A DNA stretch of 64,000 nucleotides, taken from positions 2,046,001 to 2,110,000 of the forward strand of contig NZ_CP017770.1 of assembly GCF_001857945.1 (NCBI RefSeq), written 5' to 3'. Within the stretch, counting starts at the first letter, position 1, and each line of letters begins with the position of its first letter. This stretch comes from Paenibacillus crassostreae (GTDB lineage: Bacteria; Bacillota; Bacilli; Paenibacillales; Paenibacillaceae). The notes beneath the pieces are model-generated. The model saw nothing but the letters and a program-made list of their open reading frames with translations. It was not told where the DNA came from and searched no databases. Positions 36,831 through 46,484 of the stretch are shown piece by piece. Made by a program: the position numbers and the translations under genes.

Positions 36831-36920
36831 ACATGTTGATTTCACTTAAATTTGGCTATTATAGCTAGATTACAATATGATATCTCCTTATATCGCACTA
36901 TATCCCATTTTTACTAATAA

Positions 36921-38642
36921 TTACTTAATAATTACCGTGGAAAATGGATGTATTACTAGGATATTCTCATCAAGACTGGTTTTTAAATGATTTGTTTTAA
37001 TGATTTCAGCAAATACATGCTCTCCAGATCCAGATTCCGCATCTAGCTTAATTTCTTGCACTTTTCCAGATAAATTATGCACGACAAGCACCTCATCTGA
37101 TTGTGTACGTCGTATATAAGAACATAATTGTACATTCCCCGTATCATAATATTGGATATCTCCATTAAGAAGTTCAGGAATTTCATTTCTCCATGAGATC
37201 AGATCCCTGTAATGAGTTAATAATGAATTATTATCGTTCAATTGCATTTCCACATTCGCTGAACCATCCCCATGGTTAAAGATAGATTCTTCCCATGTTG
37301 TTTGTCCCTTCTTTATAGCCCCATCTTGATACCATTTCAACGGTTCACGGATTTGCTCATCTGGCTTAGCACCTAACATACCGATCTCTTCACCGTAGTA
37401 AATAAAAGGGTTACCAGGTAAAGTTAAGAGAATAGAAACTACCATCTTGGCATGATTCACATTACTTTCAAGCTGACTCATCACCCGATTCTGATCATGA
37501 TTCGTTAAGAATATGGCATCAACAAATTCACCATTAGATTTCGTATTAAATAATTTATATGTTCGTTCTAGTGTAAAGGCCAAGTTGTTATCACGTTCAT
37601 TTTTAACACTACTAATGACAGATTCTGCGAGACTGAAATTAAATCCTGAATCAAATGCCTCATCCAAATAGGGTGCTACTGAAGCAACAGAATTCTCCCA
37701 TACCTCACCTACAATATATGCCTCCGGGTTAATTTCATTCATGCTGTTGCGGAATTCTTTCCACCAAGCTATATTCTTTGCTTCGATTTCCTCGTTCTTG
37801 TCTGTCGCTAAATCTTCATAAATATGCTTAGCTGCATCCAATCGAAACCCATCCACACCTAACTTTAACCAATATTGTCCAATACCCCTCATCTCTGAAC
37901 GTACAGCTGGATTGTCAAAATTCAGATCTGGCATTCCTTCCCAGAACCCAGCCATATAATGAGCACCTTCCCTTTCATGCCAAGGATTCGAGCCTGATGC
38001 GGCACTCGTTCCATTAGGTTCCCGTCCCTGATCCTCTGCCCACACATACCAATCTCGATATGGGCTATCTTCACCTTCTGCAGAATCCATGAACCATGGA
38101 TGTTCTTTACTTGTATGGTTGACCACTAAATCCATAATAACTTTGATACCGCGTTGATGTGCTTCATCAATCAACAGGCTTAGATCATCTACTGTTCCAT
38201 AGTCAGGATTCACACTTCTGTAATCTGTCACATCATATCCGTGGTAACTTGGGGATGGTTGAATTGGCATCAGCCAGATTCCTCCAACACCTAAGTCATC
38301 TGTTGTCGAGGGGTCACCATCATTTAGATAGTCAAGTTTCTCTATCACTCCACGTAAGTCACCAATCCCATCACCATTCGAATCATAGAAAGACCGAACG
38401 AAAATTTCATAATATACAGTTGACGGTTGTTCATCAATCAGGTCATTTCCTTTAAGCATAACTGTCTCTTTTTCCTGTGGATTTGCGGGGGTCTCTACAG
38501 CTTTTTGGTCATTTTCTTCCATTTGTGTTAAAGTTGCATTATCAGACCCATTGCAAGCTGTCAACAGCATAGCCAGTAAGGTTACACCTATAAATCCATG
38601 TCCGTAACTTTTGAAATATTTCATTTTTGCAATCGTTTTCAA
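36921..38642 (-). CDS. Alpha-amylase/alpha-glucosidase lipoprotein, GH13
   Basis: A 573-aa exported enzyme with signal peptide and lipobox LLAMLLTAC, so it is anchored on the outer membrane face. GH13 motifs: VIMDLVVNHTS, GVDGFRLDAAKHI (nucleophile Asp), VGEVWE (acid Glu) and LTNHDQNR. It trims starch or maltodextrin for MalEFG. The start is TTG at 38642, set by a GGGGGAGG site 9 nt upstream; an ATG at 38624 lacks one. A LacI-like operator lies across the first codons. Confidence 0.9.
   Translation of the reverse strand: MKTIAKMKYFKSYGHGFIGVTLLAMLLTACNGSDNATLTQMEENDQKAVETPANPQEKETVMLKGNDLIDEQPSTVYYEIFVRSFYDSNGDGIGDLRGVIEKLDYLNDGDPSTTDDLGVGGIWLMPIQPSPSYHGYDVTDYRSVNPDYGTVDDLSLLIDEAHQRGIKVIMDLVVNHTSKEHPWFMDSAEGEDSPYRDWYVWAEDQGREPNGTSAASGSNPWHEREGAHYMAGFWEGMPDLNFDNPAVRSEMRGIGQYWLKLGVDGFRLDAAKHIYEDLATDKNEEIEAKNIAWWKEFRNSMNEINPEAYIVGEVWENSVASVAPYLDEAFDSGFNFSLAESVISSVKNERDNNLAFTLERTYKLFNTKSNGEFVDAIFLTNHDQNRVMSQLESNVNHAKMVVSILLTLPGNPFIYYGEEIGMLGAKPDEQIREPLKWYQDGAIKKGQTTWEESIFNHGDGSANVEMQLNDNNSLLTHYRDLISWRNEIPELLNGDIQYYDTGNVQLCSYIRRTQSDEVLVVHNLSGKVQEIKLDAESGSGEHVFAEIIKTNHLKTSLDENILVIHPFSTVIIK
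38629..38640. promoter_or_regulatory. LacI-type operator within the amylase start region
   Basis: GCAATCGTTTTC (minus strand GAAAACGATTGC) begins 2 nt after the TTG start and spans codons 1-5. Binding here would act as a roadblock. Confidence 0.6.
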
Positions 38643-38749
38643 AAAAGTTGTCCTCCCCCATATCCGCTAACTCGCGGTTTATGGATATCATCATACTCGA
38701 GGAAGCTATGATGTCAATTTATTTGTCTTCGTAAAGAAACCTTTTTCAT

Positions 38750-38802
38750 GAAACAGTTCCATAATCGCCTATATAGGTTTTGCGTAATTATGAAATTGAT
38801 TC
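38750..38802 (+). repeat. Dispersed palindromic repeat, copy D
   Basis: A diverged copy with CCATAATCGCCT on the left and GCGTAATTATGAAATTGATTC on the right, in the same orientation as B and C, in the amylase-LacI intergenic region. Confidence 0.75.
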
Positions 38803-38887
38803 ATTTACAAATAATTCTCATTAGATTAAGATAGCTAGTGTAAAAATGTATATGTACGTTTGTTTGATTAATTCATTTATTATTTAC

Positions 38888-38899
38888 GCAAACGGTATC
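38888..38899. promoter_or_regulatory. LacI-type half-conserved operator before the lacI gene
   Basis: GCAAACGGTATC lies 16 nt before the regulator's ATG; the left half matches the other operators, the right half is diverged. Possible autoregulation. Confidence 0.5.
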
Positions 38900-38914
38900 A
38901 TCCGGGAGGTTATT

Positions 38915-39955
38915 ATGTCTGTAACAATTAAAGATGTGGCTAAAAAAGCCGGCGTATCTCCCTCCACTGTGTCCCGGGTGCTATCAAATCACCCAAGAAT
39001 TAGCCGCGAAACTTCTCGTAAGGTAAAAATCATTCTTGATGAAATGGGATATCACCCTAATATTATGGCTCAGAGCCTTGTATCGAAGACAACGAACAGC
39101 ATTTGCGTTATCCTACCTAAATCAGCTGAAGAACTTTTCCTGAATTCATTCTTCATGGAATTAGTTCGGGGGATTGTAACTCAAGCGAACCGTTCGGGAT
39201 ATGATGTGGTGCTAAGCTCGGGAGGAAGCGAACAAGAAGAAGTCGAAGTTGTGTCACGTTTAATCAATGGAAAAAGGGTTGACGGTGCAATATTGCTATA
39301 TTCAAGGAAAGATGACGCTGTTGTCGAATTTCTACACAGTAATCATCATCCCTTCGTTCTAATTGGCCGTAGTGAGAAATACCCTGATCTTCTATCCGTT
39401 GATAATGATAATATTCAAGCTGCTTATGATGCTACCAAGCACCTTATTTCTTTTGGTCATAAACGTGTAGGATTTGTTAGTGGCCCTCCGAATCATGTCG
39501 TATCACAGGATCGGCTTAAGGGTTATCAACGAGCGCTTGAAGAATCCGGACTTGAGATGCGCAAAGATTGGATTGTTGAAGGAGAGTTTCTACAGGAAAG
39601 TGGATATCGTGCGATGTCTTTTTTCATGAATTTACCTGAACGCCCTACGGCATTAGTTGTTGTTGATGATTTCGTTTCCTTTGGGGTATTACGCGGTTTA
39701 CATGAATTAGGATTTAAAGTTCCTGATGATCTAAGCATTGTCAGCTTCAACAATATTTCTATAGCTGAACTCTCAACTCCCCCCTTGACTAGTATCGATA
39801 TTGGTATCTATAATTTGGGTTATACAGCTTCTCAAGCTTTAATTCAATCGATCCAACATAACGGAGAAAAGCAATTTCAAAAAAGAAATATTATCCCTCA
39901 TCGACTTGTTGTTCGAGAATCATCCATGATATCTGTAAATGGGAATAATGAATGA
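38915..39955 (+). CDS. LacI-family maltose regulator
   Basis: A 346-aa LacI-type repressor. The N-terminal HTH is VTIKDVAKKAGVSPSTVSRV, followed by the hinge and a periplasmic-binding-like effector domain. It sits between the transport/amylase genes and the pgmB-maltose phosphorylase pair, so it most likely senses maltose or maltodextrin. The ATG at 38915 has a GGGAGG site; the frame upstream to 38846 has no ribosome site. Confidence 0.9.
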   Translation: MSVTIKDVAKKAGVSPSTVSRVLSNHPRISRETSRKVKIILDEMGYHPNIMAQSLVSKTTNSICVILPKSAEELFLNSFFMELVRGIVTQANRSGYDVVLSSGGSEQEEVEVVSRLINGKRVDGAILLYSRKDDAVVEFLHSNHHPFVLIGRSEKYPDLLSVDNDNIQAAYDATKHLISFGHKRVGFVSGPPNHVVSQDRLKGYQRALEESGLEMRKDWIVEGEFLQESGYRAMSFFMNLPERPTALVVVDDFVSFGVLRGLHELGFKVPDDLSIVSFNNISIAELSTPPLTSIDIGIYNLGYTASQALIQSIQHNGEKQFQKRNIIPHRLVVRESSMISVNGNNE

Positions 39956-40088
39956 GCAGACTAACCCACCAACTATATATCTGATATAATGTTGATGTAA
40001 GAAATTTCATAAGTAATGTTATTTTGTTCGATTATTATATTTTGTTAAAATGAAGCATATAAATGCTTCATATATTTTTGACTGTAGT

Positions 40089-40100
40089 ACAAACGTTTGC
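40089..40100. promoter_or_regulatory. LacI/CcpA operator before pgmB
   Basis: ACAAACGTTTGC contains a perfect CAAACGTTTG palindrome, 21 nt before the pgmB start codon and overlapping the 5' leader. Confidence 0.7.
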
Positions 40101-40120
40101 ACAATAGAGGAGATGTCTAC

Positions 40121-40795
40121 ATGGAAGCGAAGAATCACCCCATCCAAGCCTGTTTGTTTGACCTAGACGGCGTACTAGTTGATACGGCTAAATATCATTT
40201 TTTAGCTTGGAAACGGCTTGCTGATGAACTAGGATTTGAATTCACAGAGAATGATAATGAAAGACTAAAAGGTGTTAGCCGCATGGCTTCCCTTGATATT
40301 TTACTGTCAGTAGGGAATGTTCAACTTGATGAGGAGACTAAGATCGCACTCGCAGAGAAGAAGAACAACTGGTATGTTGACTATATTTCGAAGATGGACG
40401 CATCTGAAATACTGCCTGGATCACTCGCTTTTCTTCAAGAATTGAAAGAGCGTGGTATCAAGATTGCCCTTGGTTCAGCCAGTAAAAATGCGATGACTAT
40501 ATTAAACAATGCTAATCTAGTTCCTTATTTCGATGCAATTATTGATGGAACCAAAACCTCAAATGCTAAACCAGACCCTGAAGTGTTTGTACTTGGTGCA
40601 CAAGAAGTCCAAGTTGACCCAGAACATTGTGTCGTATTCGAAGATGCTGAAGCTGGAATTGAAGCTGCTATTCGTGCAGGAATGCGCAGTATTGGTATTG
40701 GATCAGCAGATACGCTAACCCAAGCAGAATATGTCGTATCTTCGCTAGCAGAAATGTCAGTTGAGAAATTACAACAAATCATGTCTAACAAGTAA
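40121..40795 (+). CDS. pgmB: Beta-phosphoglucomutase
   Basis: A 224-aa HAD-family enzyme with the nucleophile motif FDLDGVLVDTAKYHFLAWKR and the downstream FEDAEAGIEAA motif. It converts beta-glucose-1-phosphate to glucose-6-phosphate. The neighbouring maltose phosphorylase makes its substrate, and the two genes are 32 nt apart. ATG at 40121 has AGAGGAG upstream; TTG at 40097 overlaps the operator. Confidence 0.95.
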   Translation: MEAKNHPIQACLFDLDGVLVDTAKYHFLAWKRLADELGFEFTENDNERLKGVSRMASLDILLSVGNVQLDEETKIALAEKKNNWYVDYISKMDASEILPGSLAFLQELKERGIKIALGSASKNAMTILNNANLVPYFDAIIDGTKTSNAKPDPEVFVLGAQEVQVDPEHCVVFEDAEAGIEAAIRAGMRSIGIGSADTLTQAEYVVSSLAEMSVEKLQQIMSNK

Positions 40796-40827
40796 CTTAT
40801 TATCCCATCTAAAGGAGACGATTTCAC

Positions 40828-43131
40828 ATGAAGCAATATTTAAAATTGGACCCATGGAGCATTATTGAAGAAGGATTCGATCCACAAAATCATGAAATAT
40901 CTGAAAGTATATTCAGTATAGGTAACGGTTACATGGGTCAACGTGCTAATTTCGAAGAATTATATACGGGTCCTTCACTTCAAGGAAGCTATATGGCAGG
41001 CGTTTATTATCCAGATAAAACACGTGTTGGCTGGTGGAAGAATGGCTATCCTGAGTATTTTGCGAAGGTACTAAATAGCACTAACTGGATTGGAATCGAT
41101 ATCTATATCGATGGCGTTGCACTTGATCTAGCTGTGTGTAAAGTGAAAGATTTCGTTCGTGAACTTAATATGAAGGAAGGAACGCTCTCAAGAAGTTTTA
41201 TTGCTGAATTACCTGATGGTAAAGAAGTAAAAGTTGAAGCGATTCGCTTCACTAGTATTGCTCGCAGAGAAATCGGTGTAATCCGATATGCCATAACACC
41301 GTTGAATTTTAACGGTTCCATTACTTTTACACCTTATCTTGATGGGGATGTGAAGAACAAAGACTCTAACTACGACGAGAAGTTCTGGTTAGAAGTATTA
41401 AAAGAAGTTACTCCTGAGGATGCAGCTCTGACGATCAAAACCAAGAAGCTTGATTTCCATGTTACTTCTGTTATGGCTTACACTGTTCATCAGAATGGTA
41501 ATCCTGTTTCTGTAACACCTGAAGCAACGCATAAGGAAAAGTATGTTGCTCATTCTTTCAAACTAGGTGTTCAAGCGAAAGAACAAGTTGTTCTTTATAA
41601 ATATGTAGCCAATGTGACTTCCCGTGATCATGGTTACGGTCAATTACTTAGTGTCGGACGGACTGCACTTCAATCTGCTAAGGAGATCGGATTCCAACCA
41701 TTACTTGAAGAACATATCAAGGCTTGGGCTGATAAATGGAGCGAAAGTGATATCGTAATTGATGGTGATGTTGCTGCACAGCAGGCGATTCGATTCAATA
41801 TTTTCCAACTAAATCAGACTTATAACGGTGAAGACGACCGACTTAACATTGGTCCTAAAGGCTTCACTGGTGAGAAATACGGTGGCAGCACGTATTGGGA
41901 TACCGAGGCATATTGCCTACCCTTCTACCTAAGTACAGCTGATGATTCCATCGCTCGTAATCTCTTGGTCTATCGCTACAAACACTTAGAAAAAGCGAAA
42001 GAAAATGCCAAGAAACTAGGATTCAGTAAAGGTGCCTTATATCCGATGGTCACCATGAACGGTGAAGAATGCCATAATGAATGGGAAATCACTTTCGAAG
42101 AAATTCATCGTAATGGTGCCATTGCGTATGCCATTTATAATTACGTTAATTATACTGGGGACATTTCATATCTAGGTCAATATGGTCTTGAAGTTCTGGC
42201 TGAAATTTCCCGCTTCTGGGAAGAACGTGTTAATTACGTACCTGCCAAAGACAAATATATGATCTTGGGTGTTACTGGACCTAATGAATATGAGAACAAT
42301 ATTAACAACAACTGGTATACCAATAGCATGGCGGTATGGACATTGAAGTATACTTTGGAAGTTCTGGAGCATTTACAAAAGAATGAACCGAGCGTATACA
42401 AAGAGCTTGTTGCCAAATTAGATCTTAAAGAAGAAGAAACCTCCAAATGGAGTGATATCATCGCCAAAATGCATTATCCATATGATGAAGAACGCCAAGT
42501 ATTCCTTCAGCAGGATGGATTCTTAGATAAAGACTTGACGCCAGTGAAAGATCTAGATCCATCAAATTTACCATTGAACCAACAATGGTCTTGGGATCGC
42601 ATCTTGCGTTCGGTTTATATCAAGCAAGCTGACGTATTACAAGGGATATTCACATTAAGAGATCAATTCAATCTTGATGAAGTCAAACGTAATTTTGACT
42701 TTTATGAGCCACTTACAGTTCATGAGTCTTCCTTATCACCTTGTGTACATTCCATTCTTGCCTGCGAATTAGGTTATAAAGAGAAAGCATATGAAATGTA
42801 TCTACGTACTTCTCGCCTAGATCTAGACAACTATAATAACGATACGGAAGATGGCTGTCATACAACAAGTATGGCTGGTACTTGGATGTCTGTTGTTCAT
42901 GGTTTTGGGGGACTACGTGTTCAGAATGGCGTTCTACATTTAAATCCATTCAATCCTGGTCATTGGAAATCCTTCTCATTCAAAGTGATGTTCCGTAGTT
43001 CTCGCCTAAAAGTTACAGTTAGCGAACACGATGTGACCGTTTTGAACGAGACGGAAGCACCAGCAAATGTCAATGTTTATGGAAATGATTATACGGTTAA
43101 TGGATTGAGCCACATCCAAATCAGTATTTAA
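40828..43131 (+). CDS. Maltose phosphorylase, GH65
   Basis: A 767-aa GH65 enzyme that splits maltose with phosphate into glucose and beta-glucose-1-phosphate. The catalytic acid lies in NEWEITFEEIHRNGA, and the phosphate-binding motif HTTSMAGTW (CHTTSMAGTWMSVVHGFGG region) is near the C-terminus. Length and the pairing with pgmB fit maltose rather than trehalose or kojibiose phosphorylase, although GH65 specificity cannot be fully decided by eye. Cytoplasmic. Confidence 0.92.
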   Translation: MKQYLKLDPWSIIEEGFDPQNHEISESIFSIGNGYMGQRANFEELYTGPSLQGSYMAGVYYPDKTRVGWWKNGYPEYFAKVLNSTNWIGIDIYIDGVALDLAVCKVKDFVRELNMKEGTLSRSFIAELPDGKEVKVEAIRFTSIARREIGVIRYAITPLNFNGSITFTPYLDGDVKNKDSNYDEKFWLEVLKEVTPEDAALTIKTKKLDFHVTSVMAYTVHQNGNPVSVTPEATHKEKYVAHSFKLGVQAKEQVVLYKYVANVTSRDHGYGQLLSVGRTALQSAKEIGFQPLLEEHIKAWADKWSESDIVIDGDVAAQQAIRFNIFQLNQTYNGEDDRLNIGPKGFTGEKYGGSTYWDTEAYCLPFYLSTADDSIARNLLVYRYKHLEKAKENAKKLGFSKGALYPMVTMNGEECHNEWEITFEEIHRNGAIAYAIYNYVNYTGDISYLGQYGLEVLAEISRFWEERVNYVPAKDKYMILGVTGPNEYENNINNNWYTNSMAVWTLKYTLEVLEHLQKNEPSVYKELVAKLDLKEEETSKWSDIIAKMHYPYDEERQVFLQQDGFLDKDLTPVKDLDPSNLPLNQQWSWDRILRSVYIKQADVLQGIFTLRDQFNLDEVKRNFDFYEPLTVHESSLSPCVHSILACELGYKEKAYEMYLRTSRLDLDNYNNDTEDGCHTTSMAGTWMSVVHGFGGLRVQNGVLHLNPFNPGHWKSFSFKVMFRSSRLKVTVSEHDVTVLNETEAPANVNVYGNDYTVNGLSHIQISI

Positions 43132-43144
43132 TAGCCTATATTAG

Positions 43145-43185
43145 AAGACCCCCATACTCCGCGATCGCGGGATGTGGGGGTCTTT
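43145..43185 (+). terminator. Terminator after maltose phosphorylase
   Basis: AAGACCCCCA pairs with TGGGGGTCTT, with an inner CCGCGATCGCGG palindrome. Confidence 0.9.
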
Positions 43186-43212
43186 CTCGTTCGACTTACT
43201 ATGTATAATACT

Positions 43213-43629
43213 TCATGCGATCCATTCCCTTTGCTTACCACCCTTTTCTTGATAAAGAATACGTGTAATGTGAACGTCAAGAATGCCATAATTGGGATCC
43301 TTTGGTCCGTCGAACCACTCTTTCAAATCATCATTCCAGACTTTTTCCTTTAAACTATCATTCGTACTGATTGAACAGGTACCTTCGATCTCCAAACTAT
43401 CTTTTGTTCCACCGATTTCATACCCGAGAAGCAAGGATATATTAGGATTATTCTTCAGTTCTTCTACTTTATGTGTTCTCAGATCGGTCGCCAAATGTAG
43501 GCTCAAACCTTCATTAAACAGTACCATATATCTCTGTTTCGGTTTATTTCCTTCAATCGTAGCCAATGAACAAATCTTATTTCGGTCTAAAATCTTTGTT
43601 ATTTCTTGCTCAATCATTGTTTTTTCCAT
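43213..43629 (-). CDS. Pyridoxamine 5'-phosphate oxidase-like flavin-binding protein
   Basis: A 138-aa split-barrel protein of the PNPOx-like/general stress protein 26 group (MIEQEITKILDRNKICSLAT, YMVLFNEGLSLHLATDLRTH). Members bind FMN or F420-like cofactors; this one lacks motifs that define vitamin B6 synthesis, so a stress or flavin role is more likely. The frame runs up to 43740, but the ATG at 43629 with an AGAAAGGTGA site gives the usual family length. Confidence 0.7.
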   Translation of the reverse strand: MEKTMIEQEITKILDRNKICSLATIEGNKPKQRYMVLFNEGLSLHLATDLRTHKVEELKNNPNISLLLGYEIGGTKDSLEIEGTCSISTNDSLKEKVWNDDLKEWFDGPKDPNYGILDVHITRILYQEKGGKQREWIA

Positions 43630-43783
43630 AGGTCTATTATTCACCTTTCTTTTACTAGGAATCAATTTCATATCATTTATTATGCCCACCATCTTACTTA
43701 TAAACCGTCCCTTGAACAAGTGCCTACTGGACACTATCACCGTAGTGGATTATAATTCATATAGAAACGCTTAACTTTATATG

Positions 43784-43878
43784 TACCAGGGGTGCTGGAA
43801 TTGGCTGGCTGAGATTGTGTCCCTCTAGACACTGACCCTTATACCTGATCTGGATAATGCCAGCGTAGGAACGTAACC
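43784..43878 (+). ncRNA. TPP riboswitch (THI box)
   Basis: The conserved TPP aptamer is present: ACCAGGGGTGCTGG, GGCTGAGATT, ACCCTTATACCTGATCTGG and ATAATGCCAGCGTAGGAA. It controls the thiamine-precursor uptake operon through the terminator that follows. Confidence 0.96.
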
Positions 43879-43913
43879 GATATGATACAGCCATATCTAT
43901 ATTGCGCCTACAT

Positions 43914-43940
43914 GCGTCCCGATTACGGGACGCTTTTTTT
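43914..43940 (+). terminator. TPP-riboswitch terminator
   Basis: GCGTCCC and GGGACGC with a 6-nt loop and seven T, about 35 nt after the aptamer and 59 nt before the first gene. Confidence 0.93.
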
Positions 43941-43998
43941 GTCGAATACAAATAGGACTTATTTAGCTCATGGTCCACCAAAGGAGAGAGAAAGAAGA

Positions 43999-45045
43999 AT
44001 GAGAAACCGGAAAGGAATAACTTCACTTCTAATCAGCTTGCTATTAATTGTAGTAGTTGGTTGCGGGAGTAACCAGAATGACCAGGCTTCAAAGCCTAGT
44101 AATCAGTCCAAATCTACAACAGAAGGAACGTCAACAGAGTCCAAGCCGTTAAAAGATGTTAAAATTGTGTTGGACTGGACGCCTAATACGAATCACACTG
44201 GACTTTATGTAGCGAAGGATCAGGGATATTATGAAGAGGAAGGATTGAACGTAGAGATCATTCAACCGGGTGAAGGTGGCGCTGATACGATGGTTGCCTC
44301 AGGGACTGTTCCCTTCGGAATCGGGTATCAAGAGAGCGTGACACAAGCAAGAACACAAGATGTCCCGCTGGTCTCTATCGCAGCAATTATCCAACATAAT
44401 ACTTCCGGTTTCGCAGCACCTGTAGACCGCAATATTAAATCACCTAAGGATTTTGAAGGTAAAAACTATGGTGGATGGGGCTCACCTGTAGAAGAAGCCG
44501 TGATGGGTTCCATCATGGAGGCTGAAGATGCGAATGTCTCAGAGGTTAGTATGATCAATATGGGTAATGCTGATTTCTTCACAGCGGTTAAACGTGATAT
44601 CGATTTCGCATGGATCTTCTATGCATGGACAGGTATTGAAGCCGAACTTCGCAATGAACCACTCGATATGCTATATGTTAAAGATTATTCTGATGAGCTA
44701 GATTATTATACACCTGTTATTGTCACGAACGAGAAGCAGATCCAGGAGGATCCTGAACTCATAAAATCCTTCCTTAAGGCAACAGCTAAAGGCTATCAAC
44801 TAGCTATAAATAATCCAGAAGAAGCTGCCAATATTCTTATTGCCTCCGTTCCTGAGTTAGACAAGGATCTAGTCTTAGCAAGTCAGAAATGGCTTAGTCC
44901 ACGTTATACAGATGATGCTCCTCGTTGGGGTGAACAAAAAGCTTCCGTATGGCAAAATTATACCAATTGGATGTTAAGTCATAACCTTTTGGATAAATCA
45001 ATTGAAATTGAAAAAGCATATACCAATGATTTTCTACCACAATAA
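43999..45045 (+). CDS. thiY: HMP/thiamine-precursor ABC transporter binding lipoprotein (ThiY-like)
   Basis: A 348-aa NMT1/ThiY-type binding protein with a lipobox LIVVVGC and the motifs VLDWTPNTNHTGLYVAKDQG and GADTMVASGTVPFGIGYQES. It binds formylaminopyrimidine or HMP for thiamine synthesis. It is first in the TPP-riboswitch operon. The frame extends to 43882 through the terminator, so the ATG at 43999 with GGAGAGAG upstream is the start. Confidence 0.9.
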   Translation: MRNRKGITSLLISLLLIVVVGCGSNQNDQASKPSNQSKSTTEGTSTESKPLKDVKIVLDWTPNTNHTGLYVAKDQGYYEEEGLNVEIIQPGEGGADTMVASGTVPFGIGYQESVTQARTQDVPLVSIAAIIQHNTSGFAAPVDRNIKSPKDFEGKNYGGWGSPVEEAVMGSIMEAEDANVSEVSMINMGNADFFTAVKRDIDFAWIFYAWTGIEAELRNEPLDMLYVKDYSDELDYYTPVIVTNEKQIQEDPELIKSFLKATAKGYQLAINNPEEAANILIASVPELDKDLVLASQKWLSPRYTDDAPRWGEQKASVWQNYTNWMLSHNLLDKSIEIEKAYTNDFLPQ

Positions 45046-45092
45046 CTTATCGTAACTATTTATTCTAATTTAGAAAGGATTGAATTTATATT

Positions 45093-45401
45093 ATGGCTAA
45101 CACCTTACTAAGCATTCAAGTTATTCCAAAGACACCGGGAAATGAAGATTCCATTCCTTACGTAGATCGTGCAATCGAGGTCATTCAACAATCTGGCGTG
45201 AAACATGAGGTGCATCCATTAGAGACTACTATGGAAGGTGAACTAGGCGAACTACTAGATATTGTAAAAAAAATGCATGAGGCTCTGGTGGAAGCGGGAA
45301 GTCCAAGTATCATCTCTCAGATCAAAATCGCGCATAATCCGAAAGGTATTAGTATGGAAAAATTAACGGAGAAATATCGTCCATCAACAGCTCAAGACTA
45401 A
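45093..45401 (+). CDS. MTH1187-family thiamine-binding protein in the thi operon
   Basis: A 102-aa protein (MANTLLSIQVIPKTPGNEDS ... YVDRAIEVIQQSGVKHEVHP, then LETTMEGELGE) of the same PF01910 family as the protein at 12169. It probably binds thiamine or its pyrimidine part. The stop codon lies within GACTAAAGTC, the palindromic end of the inserted tnpB element, and the last residues AQD are probably encoded by the element. The ancestral C-terminus may therefore have been different. Confidence 0.82.
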   Translation: MANTLLSIQVIPKTPGNEDSIPYVDRAIEVIQQSGVKHEVHPLETTMEGELGELLDIVKKMHEALVEAGSPSIISQIKIAHNPKGISMEKLTEKYRPSTAQD

Positions 45402-46484
45402 AGTCACGAGCTTGTAACTGCCCGGAAGTGCGAACGATTCTTGCGAATCTCCTTCCTTACTGTGGCGTTACATCAGGCAGGCTGACAGCTACCCAACTAC
45501 AAAAGACATGCTTAGGTAGTTACTTCAGCGATGTACTCAATTCCTTTTCGCTGAAGATTCATTGCCCCCACACGATCGTCATTAGAAGTGTAGTGGCAGT
45601 TTTTACAGCAAAACACGTGTTTCTTTTTATCTCGGTTAGCCTTCTCTGTGTGACCACATTTCGGGCAGGTTTGCGAAGTGTATCGTGGATCAACGATAAG
45701 AACCTTAGACTCCGCCATTGCGGTTTTGTAAATTAGCATTTGACGGAACTGGAAGAATGACCAAGAAACTGTGATGTAACGATCCTTAACTCTTACTCTT
45801 TCAGTTGCGTTACGTACTCCAGACAAGTCTTCAATAACAAACAGGGTGTTGTTTCCATAATGGTCAACGAGTGCCTTACTGACCTGATGATTTACATCAG
45901 TCATCCAACGGGATTCTCGTTGTCCAATCCGCTTTATTCTTCTGCGTGAGGATGCAGTCCCTAGTTGTTGAAGGTGTTTGCGAAGAAACTTGTATTTAGA
46001 ACGCTTATGCTTGATAGGTCTCCCATTGAAGAAGAAAGTGTTGTCTTGGGAATCATAAGCAGTTGTACCATTCATGATTATTACTCTTGTTGGTCTTATA
46101 TCTTGCAATGACGGTTTTCATGACAGACTGAGCCATTTGTGATCGCAATCCATATTGAGTACGAAGTGGTCCATATGTGGCTTTATGCAAAAAAGCTTGA
46201 TTTAGATTTACAGAATCTAAGACAATCCTAGAAACAAAATTGCATCCTTGTCTGTATGCGCTCATTGTTTCGCTTAACTGAGATACTTGGTCCCCCGTAG
46301 GTTTGATCTTTATTTTAGCTGTAATTGTAATTTGCATATTGGCACCACCTTCACTAAATTTATTATAGTTATTCTCTAGTGAAGATTCAAGAGACTAGAC
46401 ACAGACGAAAGGAGAAGTGGATAATGCGAGACAAACACCAGTCGCATTCAGCGACACTGCTTCCTCGCACGACTAAAGTCGCGT
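45390..46484 (-). mobile_element. IS200/IS605 (IS1341-type) tnpB element, decayed
   Basis: About 1.1 kb inserted between two thi genes. It has palindromic ends with the same core GACTAAAGTC: GCTC-AA-GACT-AA-AGTC-AC-GAGC (45390-45411) and CACGACTAAAGTCGCGTG (46467-46484). A further GTCGCATTCAGCGAC hairpin lies inside at 46440-46454. There is no tnpA. The tnpB gene is on the minus strand and broken. The stretch 3' of tnpB (45402-45511) would correspond to the guide-RNA (omega RNA) scaffold. Confidence 0.75.
45512..46337 (-). pseudogene. tnpB: TnpB RNA-guided nuclease, internally deleted and frameshifted
   Basis: Two minus-strand frames represent one gene. 46053-46337 encodes the N-terminal part (to ...VMKTVIARYKTNKS) and 45512-46108 the C-terminal part with RuvC-II (FVIEDLSGVR), the zinc finger (CPKCGH ... 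CCKNC) and RuvC-III (SNDDRVGAMNLQRKG). Together they give about 270 residues, against the family's ~370-400. The missing middle includes the RuvC-I region with its catalytic Asp, so the nuclease should be inactive. The two parts are also out of frame. Confidence 0.85.

Noticed and set aside
43882..43998. Longer N-terminus of the ThiY-like protein
   Set aside because: It would cross the TPP-riboswitch terminator; the signal peptide starts at 43999.
45428..45736. Plus-strand 102-aa frame in the tnpB element
   Set aside because: It runs antisense to tnpB and its 3' guide-RNA region; composition and lack of ribosome site indicate chance.
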